From the NCBI RefSeq assembly GCF_000813325.1, contig NZ_BBQE01000002.1: a stretch of 64,000 bases of DNA; one strand, given 5' to 3'. The notes beneath the pieces were generated by a model that had not been told where the DNA came from, did not search any database, and worked only from the letters and a program-made list of their open reading frames with translations. The translations under genes and the position numbers were made by a program. The DNA comes from Sulfurospirillum cavolei. GTDB taxonomy: Bacteria > Campylobacterota > Campylobacteria > Campylobacterales > Sulfurospirillaceae. This document shows, one piece after another, positions 1-7,604 of this stretch (positions within the stretch are counted from its first letter, which is position 1; every line of letters begins with the position of its first letter).

Positions 1-394
1 CGCTGTATTTAAGGTTTTCGACGTCGTTAAGCGCGTCAAAGTTACGAATCGTCGTCGTACCGTGTTTTTTAAACATTTTCGCATGTAAATCCAAAAGTTC
101 GCTGCTACCGGTATCAAGCATAACGGTATTGACGCCGCGTGCCAAGGTTTGAAGATTGGCATCGGGTCCTACGATTTCACGGAATTTATCCATCATTTGG
201 AAGGCATCTTCGTTCAAATAAAAATAGAGGCTTTGAAAACGTGCTCCTCCGCCAAACTCAAAATGGCTGATACCTGCTTCACGCGCCGCCGCAACTGCCG
301 GAAAAAAATCTTCCATCAGTACGCGCCCGCCGAAAACCGATTGAAAACCATCTCTAAACGTCGTATCCATCACATCGATGTACTTTTTAGCCAT
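1..394 (-). CDS. pycB: Pyruvate carboxylase subunit B / oxaloacetate decarboxylase alpha-type protein, 3' part outside window
   Basis: The first 131 codons read MAKKYIDVMDTTFRDG..., the start of the HMGL-like carboxyltransferase TIM barrel of biotin-dependent carboxylases. DTTFRDG holds the conserved Asp of the metal site. In Campylobacterota this protein is the carboxyltransferase plus biotin-carrier subunit of a two-subunit pyruvate carboxylase making oxaloacetate from pyruvate and bicarbonate, although the same family includes decarboxylase subunits. The start at 394 has an AAGG element just upstream. The gene runs off the left edge, so the biotin attachment site cannot be seen. It lies downstream of a lactate-dehydrogenase-like gene on the same strand, but a hairpin separates them, so it probably has its own promoter in 395-735. 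Confidence 0.85.
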   Translation of the reverse strand, partial: MAKKYIDVMDTTFRDGFQSVFGGRVLMEDFFPAVAAAREAGISHFEFGGGARFQSLYFYLNEDAFQMMDKFREIVGPDANLQTLARGVNTVMLDTGSSELLDLHAKMFKKHGTTTIRNFDALNDVENLKYS

Positions 395-735
395 TGACCT
401 TACCCTTTTTTAGTGTGTTTCTTGTGTCTAAAACGAAGCGGCACCGCCGCAATCAACGATACGTTATCGTTTTGTGATCATCCTTGGCTAAGATTTCTGC
501 CGGACTCTTTTCGAGGAAAAACCCTCTTCATACGTTTGGCATGCCTATTCACTGACGAATGTACAAACACCAAAACTGTGAAAATCATGATGCTCCTTAG
601 CATCAGACTTTACCTCGTAACCTCGACCTTTTTGTTTAATTTTAACTAAAAAATATAGCGCAAATTTTTGTATTTTATCATTTCTTTTATTAAATCAAAC
701 TCAGAAGCGAAGAAGAAAAAAGGGGGAAAAGAAGG
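395..735. other. Gene-free leader region upstream of the pycB-type gene
   Basis: No convincing reading frame is present on either strand. The stretch holds two compact perfect hairpins: GCGGC-ACC-GCCGC at 438-450 and AACGATA-CGT-TATCGTT at 455-471. It also has an AT-rich block at 640-680 that, read on minus, contains TATATT preceded by A/T tracts and could be the pycB promoter. The second inverted repeat sits about 60 bases upstream of the start codon, in a position where an operator or a 5' leader structure would be expected. Function is not established. Confidence 0.4.
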
Positions 736-766
736 GGAAACGTCGCTTTTTTCAAGAGACGTTTCC
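736..766 (-). terminator. Probable intrinsic terminator of the lactate-dehydrogenase-like gene
   Basis: A perfect 9-bp stem (GGAAACGTC / GACGTTTCC) with a 13-base loop lies 25 bases past the stop codon of the minus-strand gene. Read on minus it is followed by a pyrimidine tract that ends in a run of six T. The tract contains C residues, so efficiency is uncertain. Confidence 0.6.
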
Positions 767-790
767 ATAGCGAAAGCGTGTTGCGCCCAA

Positions 791-3631
791 TTAGGCGATA
801 CAACGTTCAATCAGGTAGAAAACCGATCGATAATCCAAGCCGCTGTGTTCGCTTAGACCGATTTCGCAAGGTTTGCCGGTCGAAAAAGCAAGCGTGGTAT
901 CGCTCGGAATCGCGGCTTTTAAATGGCGTAATGCCGAGCGGTTCAGTTCGGGATAGGTAAATCCGCGATCGCCCGCAAAACCGCAACATGTCACTTCGCT
1001 CGGAATCGTTACTTTTTTACTGCACAAGCGCGCAATCTTTTCAAACTTCTCCGCCAATCCCATTTTACGTGTGCTACAAATCGTGTGAATGACGATAGGA
1101 TCGTCAATTTGGCGAATCGTAAGGCGGCTTAACAGAAAATCGTGGATAAATTCGATCGGATCGTACACTTTGAGTCCGGTCGTAAAATATTCCATCATCG
1201 TTTTCGTACACGAACTCATATCGCATAAAATCGGATACGTTCCGTTCAAACTCGCTTGCGTCAAAGCCGCTTCCAACTCGCTTGATTTTTGTTTGCCTTC
1301 GCTTTTATAGCCTTTACTTGAAAAAGGCATACCGCAGCATAATCCGTCGATAGCTTCGGGAAAGAGCACTTCGTAACCCGCTTTTTCAAGGATACCGATA
1401 ATAACCGCATCCAGCGATCGTTCACCGCTTTTTTCTTTCGGATTTGCCATCGTACGGTTGATGCACGAAGAGAAGTACACCACTTTATCTTTAGCGCCGC
1501 TTCGTTTTACGCTCGGTTTAAAAGAAGCCCCCGAAGGCAAGCTAACACTCCAAAGCGGAAGCGTATTGCCGCTTAGCGTACGCAACCCTTGGCTCATGCC
1601 GCGCATCACGCTATCGGGGATAATCGCGTTCACGCCTTTGACGACGTTCAAAGCGATACGTCCCGTTTGTAATACGCCCGAGTAATGATCGGCGATAAAA
1701 CCGGCGACGCCGTGCCCGAGCGTACCGATTTGATGCGCGCGAAGCTTCTTAGTCAAGGCTCCCGTATCGATGCCTACGGGACAGGAGAGCGAACAAAGCG
1801 AACAGGTGGCACAGGTTTCGATACCGTCGTATTGGTACTGTTTTTGAAACGCTTCCAACGCTTCGGTCTCATGATTGAGTGCCAACGTCTGCATACGTCG
1901 ATTGGCAACGATGCGCTGCCTTGGCGTCAACGTCAAGAAATTCGACGGGCAAACCGGCTCGCAAAAACCGCACTCGATGCATTTATCGATCAAAGGATCG
2001 GTAATCGGCATTGCTTTAAAATTTTTAAGATGCGCTTTCGGATCGGCGTTGATAATAACGCCCGGATTGATCAAGCCTTTCGGATCGAAAATCGTTTTAA
2101 TCTCTTTCATCAAAACATACGCGTCTTCGCCCCATTCCAGCTCGACAAACGGAGCCATATTGCGTCCCGTTCCGTGTTCGGCTTTTAAACTACCTTGGTA
2201 TTTGGTCGCGACTTGCTCGGCGACTTCTTGCATAAACGACTCGTAACGCGTGATCTCTTTTGGATCGTCAAAGGCTTGATTGAAAACAAAGTGCAAGTTA
2301 CCGTCTAGGGCGTGACCGAAGATAATCGCTTCCGTGTAACCGTATTTCTCGAAAAGTGCTTGCAACTCCAACGTACCGTCCGCCAACGAAGTGATCGGAT
2401 ATGCCACGTCTTCGATGATACAGGTCGTTCCGCTTTCGCGCGCCGCGCCTACCGCGGTAAAAAGTCCTTTGCGAATCTTCCAGTATTTGGTATATTCCGC
2501 GACGTCTTTGGTAAAATGAAGCGGCATTTCGGGCGTAATCGACGCCAATTTTTCAAGAATTGCGGCAATGTTTTCATTTAAAACGGTATCGTCCGGAGCG
2601 CGCGTCTCGACCAAAACCGCCGTTGCGGTGGGGCTAAGCGTCTTTAAAAAAGAGGGCATCCCCTCTTTGTCTTCCACGCTTCGAAGGGCGGCTCTATCCA
2701 TGATTTCCGCGGCATCGACTTGTGCATTTGCCATACGCGTACGGCATTGGGTTCGCAGTATCGTAATCGCGTCGCAAGCGTCTTTGACGTTTTTAAAAAT
2801 CATCAATGCGCTGGCTTTATCTTTGTATTCGGGAACCGTTTTATAGGTAATTTCTTTAATAAAACCGAGCGTTCCCTCGCTTCCGATCATCAAGTGTGCC
2901 AAAATGTCGATCGGGTCTTCAAAGTCGATTAAAGCGTTGAGCCCGTAACCGCATGTGTTTTTGATTTTAAATTTACGCTCTATTTTGTCATGAAGTGCTT
3001 GATTTTCACGTACGCGCTTTGCCAGAGCCTCGATACGCGCGATCATCTCGCCGTGCGTTTGACGAAAAGCGTTTTGGCTTGCCGCATCGGCGGTATCGAG
3101 TTCGCTTCCGTCGTGGAAAATAATTTTCATCGATTGAAGCGTTTTATAAGAGTTGTCGGTCGTCCCGCAACACATACCGCTGGCGTTATTGGCGGCGATT
3201 CCGCCGATCATCGCCGAATTGATACTCGCCGGATCGGGGCCTATTTTTTTGCCGTGAGGTAGTAAATAGGCATTCGCATCCGCGCCTACGACGGAAGGTT
3301 GAAGCGTAATCAAACTGACGTCGTGATTGACGCTCATTTTTTTCCAATCGCGCGAGGTTACCAGCAAGATCGAATCGGTAATCGCCTGCCCCGAAAGGCT
3401 CGTTCCTGCGGCTCGAAAAACGACCGGAAGCGAAAGCGTGTCGCTGAGTTTTAAAATCCGACTGACTTCATCGGCATTATCGACCCACACGACGATTTTC
3501 GGAATCAATCGATAAAACGACGCGTCCGTTCCGTAAGCAATCGTATGCAAAGGATCGGTAAAGATACGGGACTTTGGGATAAAAGAGACGATTTCTTGAT
3601 AAAAATCGTGATACTTTCCGCTTAATGTCAT
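791..3631 (-). CDS. FAD- and [4Fe-4S]-containing dehydrogenase, lactate dehydrogenase type
   Basis: A 946-residue fusion. The N-terminal PCMH-type FAD domain shows RAAGTSLSGQ and an Asn/Gly-rich GGIAANNASG motif. A FAD-linked oxidase C domain follows (GHALDGNLHF, EHGTGRN). Two ferredoxin-type clusters lie near residues 550 (CIECGFCEPVCP) and 605 (CATCSLCSLSCP). Two CCG domains follow near residues 763 and 880 (CCGMPF, CCGFAGD). This is the architecture of respiratory 2-hydroxyacid dehydrogenases that pass electrons to menaquinone. The C. jejuni homologue Cj1585c is, as I recall, an oxygen-independent L-lactate dehydrogenase. No transmembrane segment is evident, so peripheral inner-membrane association is likely. 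Start has AAGGATAGCCG upstream. The TRAP transporter operon just upstream supports lactate or a related acid as substrate, but D- versus L-specificity and glycolate cannot be excluded. Confidence 0.85.
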   Translation of the reverse strand: MTLSGKYHDFYQEIVSFIPKSRIFTDPLHTIAYGTDASFYRLIPKIVVWVDNADEVSRILKLSDTLSLPVVFRAAGTSLSGQAITDSILLVTSRDWKKMSVNHDVSLITLQPSVVGADANAYLLPHGKKIGPDPASINSAMIGGIAANNASGMCCGTTDNSYKTLQSMKIIFHDGSELDTADAASQNAFRQTHGEMIARIEALAKRVRENQALHDKIERKFKIKNTCGYGLNALIDFEDPIDILAHLMIGSEGTLGFIKEITYKTVPEYKDKASALMIFKNVKDACDAITILRTQCRTRMANAQVDAAEIMDRAALRSVEDKEGMPSFLKTLSPTATAVLVETRAPDDTVLNENIAAILEKLASITPEMPLHFTKDVAEYTKYWKIRKGLFTAVGAARESGTTCIIEDVAYPITSLADGTLELQALFEKYGYTEAIIFGHALDGNLHFVFNQAFDDPKEITRYESFMQEVAEQVATKYQGSLKAEHGTGRNMAPFVELEWGEDAYVLMKEIKTIFDPKGLINPGVIINADPKAHLKNFKAMPITDPLIDKCIECGFCEPVCPSNFLTLTPRQRIVANRRMQTLALNHETEALEAFQKQYQYDGIETCATCSLCSLSCPVGIDTGALTKKLRAHQIGTLGHGVAGFIADHYSGVLQTGRIALNVVKGVNAIIPDSVMRGMSQGLRTLSGNTLPLWSVSLPSGASFKPSVKRSGAKDKVVYFSSCINRTMANPKEKSGERSLDAVIIGILEKAGYEVLFPEAIDGLCCGMPFSSKGYKSEGKQKSSELEAALTQASLNGTYPILCDMSSCTKTMMEYFTTGLKVYDPIEFIHDFLLSRLTIRQIDDPIVIHTICSTRKMGLAEKFEKIARLCSKKVTIPSEVTCCGFAGDRGFTYPELNRSALRHLKAAIPSDTTLAFSTGKPCEIGLSEHSGLDYRSVFYLIERCIA

Positions 3632-3730
3632 CGGCTATCCTTCATGGTTAGAATTTTAATCGAGTGTAACACGTCGGTATAAAATCGGTATGACATTTTG
3701 AGAGAATAGCGGTAAAAAAAACGAAAGCGG

Positions 3731-3763
3731 AAAAAAGGTTACATGTGATTGACATGTAACCTT
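3731..3763 (-). terminator. Strong intrinsic terminator after the TRAP operon
   Basis: A perfect 12-bp stem (AAGGTTACATGT / ACATGTAACCTT) with a 5-base loop is followed on minus by TTTTTTCC. It lies directly behind the dctM stop codon. The stem is built from an inverted pair of the window's over-represented ACATGTAA octamer. Confidence 0.85.
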
Positions 3764-3771
3764 GAGAGTCC

Positions 3772-5124
3772 TTATTTAAGCATGATGTCGATGCCGTAAA
3801 GTTCAGGCCAAAGCGTGAAAAGCATCATGACGAAAATTTGTAACACGATAAACGGTACGACGCCTTTGTAGATGTCCATCGTCGTCACGCACGAAGGTGC
3901 TACGCCGCGCAAAAAGAAAAGGCTGAAACCAAAAGGCGGCGTTAAAAACGACGTCTGTAAATTTAAAGCGATCAATAAGGCGTACCAAACGGGATTAAGC
4001 CCGATAGCAGCGGCAATCGGTGCTAAAATCGGAACGATAATATAGGATATTTCGACAAAATCGATAAAAAAGCCCAATGCCATAATCGCGAGCATCGAAA
4101 CCACGATAAAGCCCCATTTGTCGCCCGGTAAGCTTCGCATCGCCGCTTCGACGATCTCGTCGCCTCCGGTATACGAAAAGACCATCGAAAAAGCCGTCGC
4201 TCCGATCAAAATCGCAAAGACCATTGCCGTAGCGCGTACCGTTTCCAAAGAGGCTTCTTGAACCATTTGAAACGAAAACGATCGGTACATCCATGCTAAA
4301 ACCATCGCACCGATACATCCTACCGCCGACGATTCGGTGGGTGTCGCGATTCCTTCAAAAATGGAACCTAATACCAAAACGATTAAAATTAAGGGCGGTA
4401 AAATCGCTTTAAACGCACTCAAAATTTGACGACGTTTGCTCTCTTTAATCTCGTGTCGCGGAATCGCCGGAGCCGCGTCTTGGTTAAAAAAAGCGATCAC
4501 CGCGATATACGCGACGTAAACGCCCACCAACGTCAAGCCAGGTCCCAACGCCCCTTCAAAAAGATCGCCGACGGGTTGTTGAAAAACGTCTCCCAAAATA
4601 ATCAATACCACCGAAGGCGGAATAATCTGTCCTAGCGTTCCCGAAGCGCAAATCGTGCCGCATGCCAACGATTTTGAATAGTTGTATTTGAGCATGACCG
4701 GTAACGAAATGACGCCCATCGCCACAACGCTCGCTCCGACGACGCCGGTCGAGGCGGCCAAAAGCGCACCGACCAAAACGGTACTAATCGCTACGCCGCC
4801 TCGAACTTCGCCGAATAAAAAGCCCATGGCTTCTAACAAACGTTCGGCTAAACGCGATTTTTGTAGGATAATACCCATTAAAATAAACATCGGAACGGAG
4901 ATCAAAATCGCATTTTCCATAATCGACCAAATACGATGCGGCATAAACGCGAACAGATGCGCGCCGATTTGCAGCCCTTCTATGAGACCTCCTCCGTCTC
5001 CCAACGACTCGACGATACCGGCTATCAAACCGAATACGACCGAAATCGCTCCGAACGTAAACGCTACGGGGAATCCTAAAAGAAGCATCGACATACCGAC
5101 GAAAAACATAATAATCCCGATCAT
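3772..5124 (-). CDS. dctM: TRAP transporter large permease (DctM)
   Basis: A 450-residue, very hydrophobic protein with about 12 predicted membrane segments and the DctM fold typical of TRAP large subunits. It uses the sodium gradient to import a carboxylate delivered by the periplasmic binding protein. Start ATG overlaps the dctQ stop by 4 nt (ATGA), so translation is probably coupled. Length is normal for the family. The TakP-type binding protein upstream and the lactate-dehydrogenase-like gene downstream point to a small hydroxy- or oxo-acid. Substrate remains inference. Confidence 0.92.
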   Translation of the reverse strand: MIGIIMFFVGMSMLLLGFPVAFTFGAISVVFGLIAGIVESLGDGGGLIEGLQIGAHLFAFMPHRIWSIMENAILISVPMFILMGIILQKSRLAERLLEAMGFLFGEVRGGVAISTVLVGALLAASTGVVGASVVAMGVISLPVMLKYNYSKSLACGTICASGTLGQIIPPSVVLIILGDVFQQPVGDLFEGALGPGLTLVGVYVAYIAVIAFFNQDAAPAIPRHEIKESKRRQILSAFKAILPPLILIVLVLGSIFEGIATPTESSAVGCIGAMVLAWMYRSFSFQMVQEASLETVRATAMVFAILIGATAFSMVFSYTGGDEIVEAAMRSLPGDKWGFIVVSMLAIMALGFFIDFVEISYIIVPILAPIAAAIGLNPVWYALLIALNLQTSFLTPPFGFSLFFLRGVAPSCVTTMDIYKGVVPFIVLQIFVMMLFTLWPELYGIDIMLK

Positions 5125-5654
5125 AACGTCTCCTTCGGCTGTGCATTTGCGTGGCGAAGTCCCTTATAAACCGCGATATTTTTAACGATAAACCCGATTT
5201 CCATCAGCAATAAAACGGCAAAAGAAAACGGAATAAACGCTTTTAAAATCCACCGCTGCGTTAAACCTCCCGGAGCACTGCTCACTTCATGCGAAACGTA
5301 CGCTTCGCTCACGAAACCGAGCGAGCTAAACATCACTAAAAGAGCGATCGGCGTTATAAACAAAACGGCACCGATAATATTGACCGCGGCTTGACGACGT
5401 TCGCTCCATTTGGCATAGAGCACGTCGACGCGTACATGTGAGTCTTCCATCAGCGCGTAAGACATACCGAGCAGGAAAATGACCGAAAAAAGATGCCATT
5501 CCAACTCCTGTAGCGCGATCGAACCGCTTTTAAACGCATAGCGCATGCACACGTCGTAGAAAATATTGAGCATCATCACGATCATTAAAAAAGCGCACAC
5601 ATACCCGATCATGCGGCTCAACGCATCAAACCATTTTTCAATTCTTAAAAGCAT
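5121..5654 (-). CDS. dctQ: TRAP transporter small permease (DctQ)
   Basis: About 177 residues with four membrane segments and the DctQ signature of a long second loop. It pairs with DctM to form the membrane part of the TRAP transporter. An upstream in-frame ATG at 5693 would add 13 mostly charged residues. The ATG at 5654 is preferred because it has AGGATGG/AGGG ribosome-binding elements and matches the usual N-terminus just ahead of the first helix. Upstream lies a hairpin-rich spacer separating it from dctP. Confidence 0.88.
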   Translation of the reverse strand: MLLRIEKWFDALSRMIGYVCAFLMIVMMLNIFYDVCMRYAFKSGSIALQELEWHLFSVIFLLGMSYALMEDSHVRVDVLYAKWSERRQAAVNIIGAVLFITPIALLVMFSSLGFVSEAYVSHEVSSAPGGLTQRWILKAFIPFSFAVLLLMEIGFIVKNIAVYKGLRHANAQPKETL

Positions 5655-5864
5655 AACCCTACCATCCTCTTTTCTTCTTTGGATTTTTTTCATAGAGTTC
5701 TTGCAGAACTCTTGACACGGCTTTAAAGCAAAGCTCTAAAGACGTACGTTAACACTGCCTTTTCTTCGGCGCAAAGCCCACGCACCTTGGGTGCTTTTTG
5801 ACGCAAACCTATTCTTGGACGCTTGTTTGGAAAAACTTGAAACGTTGCGCTAACACGTTAAGGG
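5655..5864 (-). promoter_or_regulatory. Hairpin-rich intercistronic spacer between dctP and dctQ
   Basis: In an otherwise tightly packed operon this gap is about 210 bases. It contains a perfect hairpin AGAGTTC-N5-GAACTCT at 5694-5712, a GCACC-TTG-GGTGC hairpin at 5782-5794, and weaker inverted repeats near the dctP stop (AACGT...ACGTT). None is followed by a U-run on the minus strand, so they look more like RNA processing or 3'-end protection structures than terminators. Binding proteins are needed in excess over permeases, and such spacers commonly adjust that ratio. Confidence 0.45.
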
Positions 5865-6935
5865 CTATTGATTGTCGCGAATATACGCATATTCGCCGAT
5901 CAACGTCCACGCTCTTGCTTTTTGCATGTAAGCGCGTTGCGACTCGACGATTTTTTTGAACTCCTGATTTTTGGAAGACTCTTCGGCAATCAATTCGGCA
6001 TTGGCTTGACGCATCGCATCCATCACGGGTTTGGGAAACGTCTTAATTTTAATATTCGGATACTCCGTTTTCATTCGATCCCATGCCGCGGCGTTCATAT
6101 CGGCATTTTGGATTAACATGTCATACGCCGACAAACGCATCGCCGCTTTTAAAATCGCCTTATTTTTCGGCGAAAGCGCGTCGAATTTGGCTTTATTGAC
6201 GATAAATTGTAATTCCGTTGCGGGTTCATGCCAACCGGTATAATAATACGGAGCGATTTTATGAAATCCCATGCTCATATCCATCGAAGGTCCCACCCAT
6301 TCCAATGCATCAATCGTTCCGCGCTCCAACGAAGTGTACAATTCGCTCGGAGCGATATTGGTCACCGCACAGCCCAATTTGGCGAAAATCTCTCCCGCAA
6401 AACCGGGAATACGCATCTTAAGCCCTTTCAAATCTTCCAAACTGCGAATCTCTTTTCGAAACCAACCGCCCATCTGCATCCCCGTATTGCCGCCCGGAAA
6501 AGAGTAAACACCGTGTTTAGCGTAGGCTTTTTGCATCCATTCCATACCCTCACCGCGGTAAAACCATGCGTATTGCTCGAGGGCATTCATACCAAAAGGC
6601 ATCGTCGTAAAAAGCAACAACACCGGATCACGCCCTTTCCAATAATACGATGCGGAATGCGCCATATCGTACTGACCGAGCTTCACCGCATCCAAGACGC
6701 CAAACGCCGCTTTATGTTTGGACACGTCGTCGATTTTAATCTTGAACTCTCCGCCGCTCATCTGCTCAACCATCGTTACCATATTTTCAACGGTATCGGT
6801 AAAAGGAGGAAACACTTTGCTCCACGACGTTGCCAACTTCCACGTAACCGTATCGCTAGACGCATGCGCGCCCAGTGCGAAAAGAAGGGAAAAAAGACTA
6901 CATGTAAGAATCGATCGTATCGTTTGCGTGAACAT
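5865..6935 (-). CDS. dctP: TRAP transporter periplasmic substrate-binding protein, TakP-like
   Basis: 356 residues. Residues 1-26 form a signal peptide (cleavage likely after AHA). The mature part is a DctP fold with segments characteristic of the TakP group: GNTGMQMGGWFRKEI, LKMRIPGFAGE and LERGTIDALEWVGP. TakP of Rhodobacter sphaeroides binds 2-oxoacids with a metal ion, and the relative TTHA0766 binds lactate. The Gly-Gly-Trp-Phe and Glu-Trp positions correspond to ligand and metal contacts in those structures. It lies 17 bases downstream of the response regulator, so sensor, regulator and transporter appear to form one transcript. Confidence 0.9.
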   Translation of the reverse strand: MFTQTIRSILTCSLFSLLFALGAHASSDTVTWKLATSWSKVFPPFTDTVENMVTMVEQMSGGEFKIKIDDVSKHKAAFGVLDAVKLGQYDMAHSASYYWKGRDPVLLLFTTMPFGMNALEQYAWFYRGEGMEWMQKAYAKHGVYSFPGGNTGMQMGGWFRKEIRSLEDLKGLKMRIPGFAGEIFAKLGCAVTNIAPSELYTSLERGTIDALEWVGPSMDMSMGFHKIAPYYYTGWHEPATELQFIVNKAKFDALSPKNKAILKAAMRLSAYDMLIQNADMNAAAWDRMKTEYPNIKIKTFPKPVMDAMRQANAELIAEESSKNQEFKKIVESQRAYMQKARAWTLIGEYAYIRDNQ

Positions 6936-6952
6936 TGTTTACCTTTTCAAGT

Positions 6953-7594
6953 CTAATAGCGTAAAATATACCCGACGTCTACCACGGTTTCGATGCATTC
7001 AAACGGGAGCTTTTTACGTACGCGGCGCATTAAAGAGCGAATCGAATCTAAACTCGTAAAATTGCCCTCCCAGACCATCGCTTGAATTTTATCGAACGTT
7101 ACGACTTTGCCTTTTTCGCTAATCAACAAATTAAGCAGCAATTTTTCTTTACGCGATAAATGCTCTTCGTGTTCGCCGATACGAAGTAAACTCGACTTAA
7201 AATCAAAACAGCACGCTTCGCCTAAATTGACGATGTCGTGGCGAATATTGCAAAATTTTTCGATTTTAATTTCTAACTCGTCGATAAAAAACGGCTTTTT
7301 CAAAAAATCGTTGCATCCGAAATTATACGCGTCTTTAATCACTTCCAGTTCGATGCTAGAGCTGATGATAATGACCGGCGTTTCACGGTAAAAGTCGCGA
7401 ATTTTTTTCAAAAGCTCAATGCCGTCGAGGTTGGGAACGTTAATATCCAAAATAAAGCACATGTAACCGCTGTCTAAGGCTTCGTAAGCTTTTTTACCGT
7501 CCATAAACGCATCGACACGATAGCCCTTGGCTTCTAAACGTTTGACGATCGTCGCGTTTAAGCGCGCATTGTCTTCCAACAATAAAATTTTCAC
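6953..7594 (-). CDS. OmpR-family response regulator
   Basis: About 213 residues. The N-terminal receiver domain has the acidic pocket LLLEDN, the phosphoacceptor Asp near residue 50 (FILDINVPNLDG), and the conserved Lys in FLKKPF. The C-terminal winged-helix DNA-binding domain ends in VGYILRY, as in OmpR/PhoB proteins. The GTG at 7594 is preferred because GGAGG precedes it at good spacing; an upstream TTG would place that Shine-Dalgarno inside the gene. It follows the sensor kinase by about 10 bases and precedes dctP by 17, which suggests control of the adjacent TRAP transporter. Confidence 0.9.
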   Translation of the reverse strand: MKILLLEDNARLNATIVKRLEAKGYRVDAFMDGKKAYEALDSGYMCFILDINVPNLDGIELLKKIRDFYRETPVIIISSSIELEVIKDAYNFGCNDFLKKPFFIDELEIKIEKFCNIRHDIVNLGEACCFDFKSSLLRIGEHEEHLSRKEKLLLNLLISEKGKVVTFDKIQAMVWEGNFTSLDSIRSLMRRVRKKLPFECIETVVDVGYILRY

Positions 7595-7604
7595 GTTTCC
7601 TCCT

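Noticed and set aside
413..649. A 78-codon frame in the gap before pycB
   Set aside because: Composition is Cys/Phe/Leu-rich without a ribosome-binding site. The region is better explained as leader and promoter DNA.
1685..2188. A 167-codon plus-strand frame inside the lactate-dehydrogenase-type gene
   Set aside because: It lies within the coding region of a well-supported gene on the other strand and has no ribosome-binding site or recognisable motif.
6228..6956. A 242-codon open frame on plus across dctP
   Set aside because: It is antisense to the clear TRAP binding-protein gene, rich in Arg/His/Cys with no family pattern, and arises from the codon bias of dctP.
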